A program made the position numbers and the translations under genes. A DNA stretch of 20,920 nt from an uncultured Blautia sp. (GTDB lineage: Bacteria; Bacillota; Clostridia; Lachnospirales; Lachnospiraceae): contig CAKSAW010000011.1 in the NCBI GenBank assembly GCA_934437695.1, forward strand, positions 1 to 20,920, given 5' to 3'. Shown one piece after another: positions 1 to 7,025 of this stretch; within the stretch, counting starts at the first letter, position 1; each line of letters begins with the position of its first letter. The notes beneath the pieces are model-generated. The model saw only the letters and a list, made by a program, of their open reading frames with translations. It did no database searches and was not told the DNA's origin.

Positions 1-1824
1 ATGGCAGGTGTGTTTGTGCTTTTTTCCAGGAAGAAGAAGTACCTGGATCTGAAATTGGGATTTGGGCTGTTGAATCTGTTCTTGTTGGTGCCTTTTGCAG
101 GGCATGTGCTCAATGGTTTCTCTTATGTGTCTAACAGGTGGATCTGGGCTTATGGGATGATGATCGCGTATATTTTTGTGAAGGCGTATCCTGAGCTGTT
201 TACTCTGACTGTGAGGGAAAAGAAGAAGATTTTTGTCATGACTGTGGCGTATTGTGTGCTGGCTCTGTTTGCGAAGGCTGCCAGGACGCAGAGAAATATG
301 GCCGGTGTGCTGGTTCTGGTATTGGCTGTGTTTACGGTTACTTCTTTTGGAAATATTTTTCTGCAGGGGAAGTATATGTGCGGGCTTCTCAGTGCTTTGC
401 TTGTGGTGAGCATTATGTTGAATGTTTCTTATCAGTATTCTTATGAGAAGGATTATCTGTCGGAGTTTGCAGCTGAAGAGGAGTCGCTGGATAAGCTGGA
501 GTCGAATACGGATAAGGCGGTTCTTGCTGCCGGGGATTCGGGTGTCTATCGTTATGATCAGTATGGAACGCTTCCTTATGATAATACTTCTATGTATATG
601 GGGACTAACAGTACTGCTTATTATTTCAGTCTTGCCAACAGCAGTATCAGTGATTTCTTCAGCGAAATGTATCTGAATACGCCCTGGGAACAGCATTATG
701 AGAATCTTGATGGCAGAACGATCCTGGACAGGCTGGCTTCTGTGAAGTATTTTGTGATCAGAGGGGACGATTACCGTTATCTGGCTTATGGATATAACAG
801 GAAGAAGGGTTCTGCGGGAAGTGGGAACAGTGAGTGCAGAGCCTATGAGAATGAGAATGCCCTTCCGCTGGGTTATACCTATGACAGTTATATTTCTGAA
901 TCCGAGTATAAGAAAATGGATGTTGTGAAGAAACAGCAGGCACTGATGGACGGGGTTGTCCTTGAGGAGAGTTCCCTTCCTGTGGCATCCTGTGATTTTG
1001 ATGATGAGGATATTGGATACAGGATGGAGGCAGGGGATGGATGTTCTGTTTCTGAGGGAAAGATCAGAGTTACGAAAGAGGGAGCGCAGATGAAGCTTGT
1101 TTTTCGTGGGCTTACAGACTGTGAGAATTATCTGATCGCGGATAATCTGGATTATGACAGTCTTTCTCCCAGAGAACTTGTCAGTGACAGCAAGTGGAAA
1201 AAGATGTCTGACTATGACAGGAATAAGGTTCTTGATGAGGACAGTCAGTGGCGCTACTGGAAGGAAACAAAGGAAGCTGCAATGACTGTCGCATGCAATG
1301 ATGTTTCCAAGAAGATAAAGATTTTTACAGATAAGTATAATGCTTACAGCGGACGTCATGATTTTCTGTGTAATATGGGATATTCCAGAACAGGAGTCCG
1401 TGCTGTGACGATCACTTTTGGAAATACAGGAGTTTATACATATGATAAGCTGAGAGTGGTATGTCAGCCTGTGAAAGGAATCGAGGAAAAGACTGAGAAG
1501 CTGGGTGAGGAAGTTCTTGAGAATGTGAAACTGGGAACTAATGAAATCACAGGAGATATCAGGGTTTCCGGAAAGAAAGCTCTTGTATTGTCCATTCCGT
1601 ACAGTAGGGGATTTACAGCTTATGTTGATGGAAAAGAGACTGAGCTTCAGAAGGCAAATACTATGTTTATGGCTCTGGAACTGGAGCCGGGCTCCCATGA
1701 GATATGCCTTAAATACTGTACTCCTTATCTGAAGGCAGGAATGCTTCTTACTGTGCTGGGTCTGGCGATATATGTGGTGCTTGTATTGGCTGAAAAGAGA
1801 AAACAGAGTGTTTATGGAAAATGA
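1..1824 (+). CDS. YfhO-family membrane protein, 3' part (5' end outside window)
   Basis: C-terminal 607 residues of a large multi-pass membrane protein of the YfhO family (PF09586 type), which is linked in Firmicutes to glycosylation of cell-wall polymers such as lipoteichoic acid. Visible signs are five hydrophobic segments in about residues 19-145, the family-like stretch NGFSYVSNRW near residues 38-47, a long soluble extracytoplasmic region, and a C-terminal beta-rich section with SIPYSRGFTAYVDGKE around 538-553. A last membrane helix at about 578-598 is followed by a basic tail. Family members usually have several hundred more residues and extra N-terminal helices, so the ATG at base 1 is probably an internal methionine. 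The glycosyltransferase and GtrA genes downstream fit a role in lipid-linked sugar transfer. The family call is firm; the precise substrate is unknown. Confidence 0.85.
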   Translation: MAGVFVLFSRKKKYLDLKLGFGLLNLFLLVPFAGHVLNGFSYVSNRWIWAYGMMIAYIFVKAYPELFTLTVREKKKIFVMTVAYCVLALFAKAARTQRNMAGVLVLVLAVFTVTSFGNIFLQGKYMCGLLSALLVVSIMLNVSYQYSYEKDYLSEFAAEEESLDKLESNTDKAVLAAGDSGVYRYDQYGTLPYDNTSMYMGTNSTAYYFSLANSSISDFFSEMYLNTPWEQHYENLDGRTILDRLASVKYFVIRGDDYRYLAYGYNRKKGSAGSGNSECRAYENENALPLGYTYDSYISESEYKKMDVVKKQQALMDGVVLEESSLPVASCDFDDEDIGYRMEAGDGCSVSEGKIRVTKEGAQMKLVFRGLTDCENYLIADNLDYDSLSPRELVSDSKWKKMSDYDRNKVLDEDSQWRYWKETKEAAMTVACNDVSKKIKIFTDKYNAYSGRHDFLCNMGYSRTGVRAVTITFGNTGVYTYDKLRVVCQPVKGIEEKTEKLGEEVLENVKLGTNEITGDIRVSGKKALVLSIPYSRGFTAYVDGKETELQKANTMFMALELEPGSHEICLKYCTPYLKAGMLLTVLGLAIYVVLVLAEKRKQSVYGK

Positions 1825-1831
1825 CAGGTAA

Positions 1832-1859
1832 TGGACATTTCTGTAAAATCGTGTATAAT
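1832..1859 (+). promoter_or_regulatory. Sigma-70-type promoter for the glycosyltransferase gene
   Basis: TGGACA at 1832-1837 and a perfect TATAAT at 1854-1859 are separated by 16 bases. Transcription would start near 1866, giving a leader of about 100 bases before the ATG at 1965. The promoter lies just after the stop of the YfhO-family gene, so the next genes need not depend on read-through. Confidence 0.6.
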
Positions 1860-1885
1860 AAAACAGGAAATCTAAAATAATGTGC

Positions 1886-1940
1886 TGATCAGATGAAGCG
1901 TGAAGCAGATGTCTGATCATAGAAAAGCGCGAAAGTGCTT
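1886..1940 (+). other. Leader with two hairpins upstream of the glycosyltransferase
   Basis: TGATCAGA (1886-1893) and TCTGATCA (1912-1919) are perfect inverted repeats with an 18-base loop, extendable inward by two G-U pairs. Next comes a 6-bp stem closed by a GAAA tetraloop (arms 1925-1930 and 1935-1940, one G-U pair). Neither hairpin has a T-run, so they are not terminators. They may be an operator or an mRNA-stabilising or regulatory leader. The ribosome binding site GAGGAA follows at 1951-1956. Confidence 0.4.
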
Positions 1941-1964
1941 ACAGTAGAATGAGGAAATGACATC

Positions 1965-2900
1965 ATGAGTAAATTATCAGTAGTACTTCCGGCATATAAT
2001 GAAGAGTTAATGGTTGGAAAAACCTGCCGTGTACTGGCGGAAGTTCTTACAGAAGCGAAGATCCCCTATGAACTGGTCGTGGTGAATGATGGTTCCGGTG
2101 ACCGGACATGGGAAGAGATCCGGAAAGCAGGAGAAAGGGACAGAAATGTGACAGGTGTTCTTTTTTCCAGAAATTTTGGGAAGGAAGCAGCGATTTTTGC
2201 AGGTCTGGCTCAGGCATGTGGAGATGTAGTGGCTGTTATGGACTGTGATCTTCAGCATCCTCCTCAGACTCTTATAGAGATGTATAGACTGTGGCAGGAT
2301 GGCTATGAAGTGATAGAGGGTGTGAAATCAGACAGGGGAAAAGAAGGATTTATACATAAAGAGTGTGCCGGATTTTTCTATGATATTATGTCTAAGGCAA
2401 CGAAGGTTAATATGAAGGATGCCTCGGATTTTAAGATGATGGACAGGAAAGCAGTGGACAGTATCCTGTCTATGCCTGAGAGAAATATGTTCTTTCGCGC
2501 TACTTCTTCATGGGTAGGATACAGGACTACCAGTGTAGAGTTTGAGGTGCAGGAGCGGGAGGCAGGTGTTTCCAAGTGGTCGCCGTGGTCTCTGGTGAAA
2601 TATGCATTTACCAATATTGTGGCTTTTACCACATTTCCGCTGCAGTTTGTGACGATCACCGGGCTGATCTGCTTTGTCTGTTCACTGATCCTTATGATCT
2701 ATTCTCTGGTGCAGTATTTCGCAGGTTCTGCAGTGGAGGGGTATACAACCCTGCTGATGGTATTGCTTCTGGTGGGAAGTGCCATGATGATCAGCCTTGG
2801 GATCATTGGATATTATATTGCAAGGATCTATGAGGAAGTAAAGCGCAGGCCAAGATATATTATTGCTAAAGTTATCAATGGAAATAAGGCGGAAGGATAA
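1965..2900 (+). CDS. Family 2 glycosyltransferase, GtrB/dolichyl-phosphate-mannose-synthase-like
   Basis: A 311-residue GT2 enzyme predicted to move a sugar from a nucleotide-sugar to a polyprenyl-phosphate carrier at the cytoplasmic face of the membrane. The GT-A fold is shown by VVLPAYNEE at 6-14, VVNDGSGDRT near 38-47 and the metal-binding DCDLQHPP near 92-99. The C-terminal part has two membrane helices (about 228-250 and 262-288), the usual anchor of the GtrB/ArnC-like subgroup. Its length is typical. The start has GAGGAA eight bases upstream. The next gene encodes a GtrA-like protein, the common partner thought to flip the lipid-linked sugar. Donor and acceptor cannot be read from sequence. 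Confidence 0.88.
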   Translation: MSKLSVVLPAYNEELMVGKTCRVLAEVLTEAKIPYELVVVNDGSGDRTWEEIRKAGERDRNVTGVLFSRNFGKEAAIFAGLAQACGDVVAVMDCDLQHPPQTLIEMYRLWQDGYEVIEGVKSDRGKEGFIHKECAGFFYDIMSKATKVNMKDASDFKMMDRKAVDSILSMPERNMFFRATSSWVGYRTTSVEFEVQEREAGVSKWSPWSLVKYAFTNIVAFTTFPLQFVTITGLICFVCSLILMIYSLVQYFAGSAVEGYTTLLMVLLLVGSAMMISLGIIGYYIARIYEEVKRRPRYIIAKVINGNKAEG

Positions 2901-2910
2901 GAAACAGATT

Positions 2911-3327
2911 ATGAAACAATTGATCAGAAAAATGTATGAAAGCTCTGTGATCCGTTATATTTTCTTTGGGGGATGCACAACCATGGTGAACCTGGTCAGC
3001 TTCTTTATCCTGAGAAAGCTGGATGTAGAGCTGAATCTTGCCAATATTATTTCAATCATCCTGGCTATTCTGTTTGCCTATGTGGTGAATTCAAAATATG
3101 TTTTCCAGGATAAGTGTGAGACTTTGAGAGATCATGTCCAGCCGTTCTGTAAGTTTGTCAGTGCCAGGCTGGTCACTATGGTAATCGAGGTCGGTGGTGT
3201 GTGGCTGCTGGTGTCCGTGATGGGGCTGAATGATATGATCGGGAAGTTTCTGACACAGTTTATTGTGCTGGTATTAAATTATGTATTCAGTAAGTTTTTC
3301 GTATTTACTACAGGAAAAGCAAAATAA
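2911..3327 (+). CDS. GtrA-family membrane protein (lipid-linked sugar flippase-like)
   Basis: A small protein of 138 residues with four hydrophobic segments, matching the GtrA family (PF04138 type), which works with GtrB-like glycosyltransferases in surface glycan modification. Recognisable parts are the N-terminal IRYIFFGGCTTMVNLVSFF helix and the C-terminal LTQFIVLVLNYVFSKFFVF segment. An in-frame ATG at 2863 would overlap the previous gene, but it lacks a ribosome binding site and adds a charged N-terminus. I prefer the ATG at 2911, with GGAAGG at 2891-2896 in front, though the 14-base spacing is long. It sits 10 bases after the GT2 stop and is probably co-transcribed. The flippase role is inferred from the family. 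Confidence 0.82.
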   Translation: MKQLIRKMYESSVIRYIFFGGCTTMVNLVSFFILRKLDVELNLANIISIILAILFAYVVNSKYVFQDKCETLRDHVQPFCKFVSARLVTMVIEVGGVWLLVSVMGLNDMIGKFLTQFIVLVLNYVFSKFFVFTTGKAK

Positions 3328-3361
3328 CTATATAATATAAAGAAAAGAGAGGTAAGAGATC

Positions 3362-4414
3362 ATGACATTGGAGGAAACTATTGCAAAGATTCAGCCATTA
3401 GACAAAGATGCTATGGAGATGGCACAGAAAAGATGGAACAGTATTGCAAAACCACTTCATTCTCTTGGAAAACTGGAAACTTTTCTGATCCAGGTTGCAG
3501 GGATCACAGGAAGTGCAGAGATTGATCTTTCCAAAAGAGGTCTGATCGCCATGTGTGCGGATAATGGTGTGGTAGAAGAGGGGGTGACACAGACAGGACA
3601 GGAAGTAACTGCGATCGTGGCAGAGAACTTCCTGAGATATGATACATCTGTTGGTGTTATGTGCAAACAGAATCACACAGAGATTTTCCCTGTTGATATG
3701 GGTATGGTGACTGATACAAAAGTTCGTACAGACCATAAAGTTGCCTATGGCACAAAGAATATGGCCAAAGGTCCTGCTATGACAAGACAAGAGGCAGTGA
3801 AGGGACTTGAAGCCGGAATTGCCATGGTAAAGGAATTAAAGGATCAGGGTTATAAGCTCATTGCAACAGGCGAAATGGGTATTGGAAATACTACTACCAG
3901 CAGTGCGGTTGCTTCCGTGCTTCTGGACCAGCCTGTAGAAACAATGACAGGACGAGGTGCAGGTCTGACAAGTGAAGGCCTGGAAAGAAAGATCTCAGCG
4001 ATTAAGAGGGCAATCGAAATAAATCAGCCGGATCCGTCAGATGCTGTTGATGTTCTGGCTAAGATCGGTGGTCTGGATATTGCAGGAATGGCAGGAACAT
4101 TCCTGGGAGGAGCAGTTTATCATGTGCCGGTTGTGATGGATGGATTTATTGCCTGTGTATCAGCGCTGATAGCCATGAAGATCTGCCCAGTTGTAAAAGA
4201 TTATATTCTTGCGTCTCATGTATCAAAAGAGCCGGCTGCTCATCTGATTCTGAAGCATCTGGATAAGGAAGCTATCCTTCATGCAGATATGTGTCTGGGA
4301 GAGGGCACCGGTGCTGTGGCTCTGTTCCCGATCCTTGATCTGGCAGCGGCTGTCTATAATTCAATGAGTACTTTTGAAGATATCAATGTGGGACAGTATG
4401 AGGAACTGAAGTAA
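3362..4414 (+). CDS. cobT: Nicotinate-nucleotide--dimethylbenzimidazole phosphoribosyltransferase
   Basis: 350 residues. CobT moves phosphoribose from nicotinate mononucleotide to the lower-ligand base, making alpha-ribazole phosphate for the nucleotide loop of cobalamin. Family marks are the N-terminal RWNSIAKPLHSLGKLE base-site region, the GEMGIGNTTTSSAV glycine-rich stretch (about residues 170-183) and the C-terminal LGEGTGAVALFPIL, where E314 aligns with the catalytic glutamate of Salmonella CobT (E317). The length is standard. AGAGAGG at 3346-3352 sits nine bases before the ATG. Its stop overlaps the cobU start by one base (TAATG), so the two are translationally coupled. The gap to the previous gene is only 34 bases and holds no cobalamin riboswitch. 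Confidence 0.95.
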   Translation: MTLEETIAKIQPLDKDAMEMAQKRWNSIAKPLHSLGKLETFLIQVAGITGSAEIDLSKRGLIAMCADNGVVEEGVTQTGQEVTAIVAENFLRYDTSVGVMCKQNHTEIFPVDMGMVTDTKVRTDHKVAYGTKNMAKGPAMTRQEAVKGLEAGIAMVKELKDQGYKLIATGEMGIGNTTTSSAVASVLLDQPVETMTGRGAGLTSEGLERKISAIKRAIEINQPDPSDAVDVLAKIGGLDIAGMAGTFLGGAVYHVPVVMDGFIACVSALIAMKICPVVKDYILASHVSKEPAAHLILKHLDKEAILHADMCLGEGTGAVALFPILDLAAAVYNSMSTFEDINVGQYEELK

Positions 4415-4938
4415 TGCTGACACTTGTGACAGGAGGAAGCGGAAGCGGGAAATCTGCTTTTGCAGAGGACAGAGTGCTTTCTTTTGGGGAGGCGCAGAGA
4501 ATCTACATAGCAACCATGCATCCTTTTGATGAAGAGAGTCACAAAAGGATAGAAAGACACAGGAAAATGCGTGCAGGAAAAGGCTTTGAGACAGTTGAGT
4601 GTTATACAGGGCTTAAGAATGTGAAACTTCCTTCAGGCTGTGTAGTGCTTCTGGAGTGTATGTCCAATCTGGTGGCCAATGAAATGTTTGAAGAGCAGGG
4701 TGCACATGGGCAGACAGTAAGGGAGATCACGGAAGGGATTGACAGTCTGCTTGGGCAGGCGGCACATGTGGTGATCGTGACAAATGAGATCTTTTCGGAT
4801 GCGGCTGTGTTTGAGGGAGAGATGGATTCTTATCTGGAATATCTGGGAAAGATCAATCAGGCTGTATCAAAGAGAGCAGATGAAGTGGTTGAGGTTGTGT
4901 ATGGTATTCCTGTGTATCATAAATCTGTATGTGTCTGA
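4414..4938 (+). CDS. cobU: Adenosylcobinamide kinase / adenosylcobinamide-phosphate guanylyltransferase
   Basis: 174 residues, full length for CobU. It phosphorylates adenosylcobinamide and then transfers GMP to give AdoCbi-GDP, the substrate of CobS. Seen directly: the P-loop GGSGSGKS at 7-14, YIATMHPFDEE at 31-41 and RIERH at 45-49, where H49 corresponds to the histidine that becomes guanylylated in Salmonella CobU (H46). The Walker-B-like VVLLECMSNLVANEMF follows, and the C-terminus reads ADEVVEVVYGIPV. It overlaps cobT by one base and is followed by a 76-base gap and cobS. It carries every key residue and is the probable main CobU, in contrast to the shorter paralogue at 5804. Confidence 0.93.
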   Translation: MLTLVTGGSGSGKSAFAEDRVLSFGEAQRIYIATMHPFDEESHKRIERHRKMRAGKGFETVECYTGLKNVKLPSGCVVLLECMSNLVANEMFEEQGAHGQTVREITEGIDSLLGQAAHVVIVTNEIFSDAAVFEGEMDSYLEYLGKINQAVSKRADEVVEVVYGIPVYHKSVCV

Positions 4939-4957
4939 GGATTTCAGATATAGTCTC

Positions 4958-4979
4958 TGATATATGCCTGATATATGGG
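4958..4979 (+). repeat. Tandem 11-base near-repeat in the cobU-cobS gap
   Basis: TGATATATGCC (4958-4968) is followed directly by TGATATATGGG (4969-4979), with nine of eleven bases identical. It is AT-rich, between the cobU stop and the cobS ribosome binding site (AGAGGAAG). It could be chance, slippage or a weak protein-binding site. Confidence 0.5.
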
Positions 4980-5014
4980 TCAGATACAATAATATAAAAA
5001 AGAGGAAGTTATAA

Positions 5015-5788
5015 ATGAAATCTCTGTGGAATAATTTTAAAGTGGCGTTTGCCATGTTTTCTAAGATACCCATGCCTCCTGCAGACTGGACAAAGGAAAA
5101 TATGAAATATATGTTCTGTTTCTTTCCTTTTATCGGGACAGTGATTGGCGGGCTGACTATGCTTGCAGCTTATCTGGGCTGGAGGTTTGGTTATCAGCCG
5201 GGATTTGTGTCAGCAATTCTGGTACTTATGCCTGTGTTTGTGACCGGCGGGATCCATGTGGATGGTCTTTTGGATACCTCGGATGCACTTAGCTCCTGGC
5301 AGGAGAGGACAAGAAGACTGGAGATCCTGAAGGATTCTCATGCAGGAGCGTTTGCTGTTATTACTGCAGCTGTATATTTTGTGATTTTTTATGGTGCATA
5401 TGATCAGTTATACGGATCAGGGAATCTGCAGGCGATTGGGATTTTGTGCCTTGGATTTATGGTGTCCAGATGTCTGTCAGGAATCGGGGTGATCACTTTT
5501 CCGAAGGCAAAGGCAGATGGTACTGTGGCAGAATTTTCCAGGAATTCTTCAGATGTGATCTCCAGAAATATACTGGTGGTTTATCTGGTTTTTCTTGCGG
5601 CTGCAATGATATGGATCCAGCCTGTATGGGGAAGTGCTGCTTTTGTGGGAGCGCTGCTGGTTTTCTGGTATTATCATCATGTTGCGATGAAATATTTCGG
5701 AGGTACGACAGGGGATATTTCAGGGTTCTTTCTGTGTATCTGTGAAGCCGGAATGGCTGTGATACTGGCTGTGATTTCTAATTTTTGA
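5015..5788 (+). CDS. cobS: Adenosylcobinamide-GDP ribazoletransferase (cobalamin synthase)
   Basis: 257 residues, an integral membrane enzyme that joins AdoCbi-GDP with alpha-ribazole (or its phosphate) in the last step of cobalamin assembly. It starts with the family-typical FKVAFAMFSKIPMP, then FFPFIGTVIGGL, and carries the conserved acidic patch GGIHVDGLLDTSDAL near 77-91 followed by RRLEILKDSHAGAFAV. Several hydrophobic helices follow, and the end is GDISGFFLCICEAGMAVIL. Length and order are normal. AGAGGAAG lies before the ATG. Substrates come from CobT and CobU encoded just upstream. The next gene starts 15 bases after its stop. Confidence 0.94.
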   Translation: MKSLWNNFKVAFAMFSKIPMPPADWTKENMKYMFCFFPFIGTVIGGLTMLAAYLGWRFGYQPGFVSAILVLMPVFVTGGIHVDGLLDTSDALSSWQERTRRLEILKDSHAGAFAVITAAVYFVIFYGAYDQLYGSGNLQAIGILCLGFMVSRCLSGIGVITFPKAKADGTVAEFSRNSSDVISRNILVVYLVFLAAAMIWIQPVWGSAAFVGALLVFWYYHHVAMKYFGGTTGDISGFFLCICEAGMAVILAVISNF

Positions 5789-5803
5789 TAAGGGGCTGAG
5801 AGT

Positions 5804-6184
5804 ATGGAAATGATAATCGGCGGGGCATATCAGGGGAAGACTGAATATGCGAGGAAGATGTATCCGCAATTAAGCTGGATCAGTGGTGAACTGGCTGGTG
5901 AGAAGGAACTGATGAGCGCTCAGGGAGTGACTGATTTTCAGCAGTATATCCGCAGAGAGCTGAAGGAAGGGAAGGACGTGTCTGATCTTGCAGAGAGGAT
6001 TATCCGCGATAATCCGGATATTATTCTTGTCTCTCAGGAGGTAGGATATGGAGTTGTGCCTGTGGATGCTTTTGACAGGAAATACAGAGAGGCTGTAGGG
6101 CGTGTGTGTACGAAACTGGCTGCTTACAGTCATAAGGTGACCAGAGTGGTCTGCGGGATTGGAACGGTGATTAAAGATGATTAA
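5804..6184 (+). CDS. Short CobU-like P-loop protein (second adenosylcobinamide kinase-like gene)
   Basis: 126 residues, related to CobU but missing about 50. It begins with a P-loop, GGAYQGKT (6-13), and ends with VSQEVGYGVVPVDAFDRKYREA plus a GRVCTKLAA stretch, which corresponds to the NEVGLGIVPENALARRFRD-like C-terminal half of CobU. The middle segment that carries the YIAT motif and the guanylylated histidine is absent, so by sequence it could bind ATP and perhaps phosphorylate, but should lack the guanylyltransferase intermediate. It lies between cobS and the phosphatase, 15 bases after cobS, and overlaps the next gene by eight bases. AAGGGG sits eight bases before the ATG. Family assignment is good; a separate kinase role is inference. 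It could also be a degenerate paralogue. Confidence 0.72.
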   Translation: MEMIIGGAYQGKTEYARKMYPQLSWISGELAGEKELMSAQGVTDFQQYIRRELKEGKDVSDLAERIIRDNPDIILVSQEVGYGVVPVDAFDRKYREAVGRVCTKLAAYSHKVTRVVCGIGTVIKDD

Positions 6185-6776
6185 GTTATGGCTGATCAGA
6201 CATGGTAAAACTGAGGGAAATAAGCTTTCCAGATATATAGGGACAACGGATGAACCATTATGCAGGGAAGGAATGGAATTTCTGGAGAAGATGGATTATC
6301 CAAAGGTTCAGGCAGTTTATGTTAGTCCGCTGAAGCGTTGTGTGCAGACTGCAGAGATTCTTTTTCCCGGGGAACCGGTACATATTATCGAGGAACTGGC
6401 CGAATGTGATTTTGGAGAGTTTGAGAATAAGAATTATAAGGAATTAGATGGAAATACTGACTATCAGGCATGGATAGACAGTAACGGAACTCTGCCTTTT
6501 CCGGGAGGGGAGAGCAGGGAAGGATTTAAGCTCAGGAGTCTGAGGGGCTTTGATAAGGTAGTGACAGGATGTATCAGGAATCATATATCTGAGGCTGCCC
6601 TTGTTATCCATGGCGGTACGATCATGAATATTATGGAAGAGTATGGGGATATACAGAAACCGTTTTATGAGTGGCATGTCAAAAATGGCGGTGGTTATGA
6701 AGTTGAGCTGGATGAGCGCATGTGGAAGAGCGGAAGGAAACAGCTGCAAGTAAGTACTGCGATCATGGAGGGGTAA
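6177..6776 (+). CDS. cobC: Histidine phosphatase family protein, probable alpha-ribazole phosphatase
   Basis: 199 residues of the phosphoglycerate-mutase-like histidine phosphatase fold. The catalytic motif RHGKT sits at residues 8-12 (H9 nucleophile), with the second histidine in LVIHGG at H145 and an acidic ECDFGEFE segment near 81-88 that usually holds the proton donor. Placed last in the cobT-cobU-cobS group and overlapping the CobU-like gene by eight bases, it most likely removes the 5'-phosphate of alpha-ribazole phosphate or of cobalamin 5'-phosphate. The reaction is inferred from context, since this superfamily is broad. A terminator follows at 6817-6862. Confidence 0.82.
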   Translation: MIKLWLIRHGKTEGNKLSRYIGTTDEPLCREGMEFLEKMDYPKVQAVYVSPLKRCVQTAEILFPGEPVHIIEELAECDFGEFENKNYKELDGNTDYQAWIDSNGTLPFPGGESREGFKLRSLRGFDKVVTGCIRNHISEAALVIHGGTIMNIMEEYGDIQKPFYEWHVKNGGGYEVELDERMWKSGRKQLQVSTAIMEG

Positions 6777-6790
6777 TTGTTATAAAATCA

Positions 6791-6810
6791 TGATTATTGG
6801 GAAATAATCA
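6791..6810 (+). other. Perfect 8-bp hairpin after cobC
   Basis: TGATTATT (6791-6798) and AATAATCA (6803-6810) flank a four-base GGGA loop, seven bases before the terminator stem. It has no T-run. It may act as a 3'-end stabiliser or as an extra element of the cob terminator. Confidence 0.4.
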
Positions 6811-6816
6811 ATAAAG

Positions 6817-6862
6817 GAACGAGGTTGTTCATTGTCACCGATGAATTCCCCGTTCTTTTTTT
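6817..6862 (+). terminator. Intrinsic terminator of the cob operon
   Basis: The stem pairs GAACGAGG (6817-6824) with CCCCGTTC (6848-6855), with one mismatch. An inner TTCAT/ATGAA pairing (6828-6832, 6841-6845) closes on a short loop. Seven T's follow at 6856-6862. It separates the cobalamin genes from the ssnA unit. Confidence 0.85.
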
Positions 6863-6878
6863 ATAAATATGTGTCCTA

Positions 6879-6907
6879 AAAAAGTTTTGAATTGCCAAAA
6901 ACTTTTT
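6879..6907. promoter_or_regulatory. 10-bp AT-rich inverted repeat upstream of the ssnA promoter (possible operator)
   Basis: AAAAAGTTTT (6879-6888) and AAAACTTTTT (6898-6907) are exact reverse complements with a nine-base spacer. The right arm ends 11 bases before the -35 element. Symmetry and position fit a regulator site, but AT-rich inverted repeats also arise by chance and no regulator gene is in the window. Confidence 0.35.
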
Positions 6908-6918
6908 GTGATTTTCTC

Positions 6919-6947
6919 TTGCATTATCCGAAGAAGTATGTTACAGT
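6919..6947 (+). promoter_or_regulatory. Extended -10 promoter of the ssnA unit
   Basis: TTGCAT (6919-6924), a 17-base spacer and TACAGT (6942-6947) with an extended -10 TG at 6939-6940. Transcription should start near 6954, leaving a leader of about 72 bases to the ssnA ATG. The layout closely resembles the promoter at 14671-14700. Confidence 0.55.
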
Positions 6948-7025
6948 ATTAGTATAAAATTCCCAAACATTAGAGGAAAAGCAGTAGTGAATTGGTAGTT
7001 TTTAACAAGTAAAAGGAGGAACTAT

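Noticed and set aside
1..1824. Base 1 ATG as the true start of the YfhO-family gene
   Set aside because: The protein would begin in the middle of the membrane domain. Family members have a longer N-terminal region, so the gene is cut by the window edge.
2863..2910. Earlier gtrA start at 2863 or 2878
   Set aside because: It overlaps the glycosyltransferase gene, has no ribosome binding site and adds an atypical charged extension.
3331..3336. TATAAT box between gtrA and cobT as a promoter
   Set aside because: No -35 at 16-18 bases; the closest candidates are poor or at 20-21 bases. It is kept only as a weak possibility.
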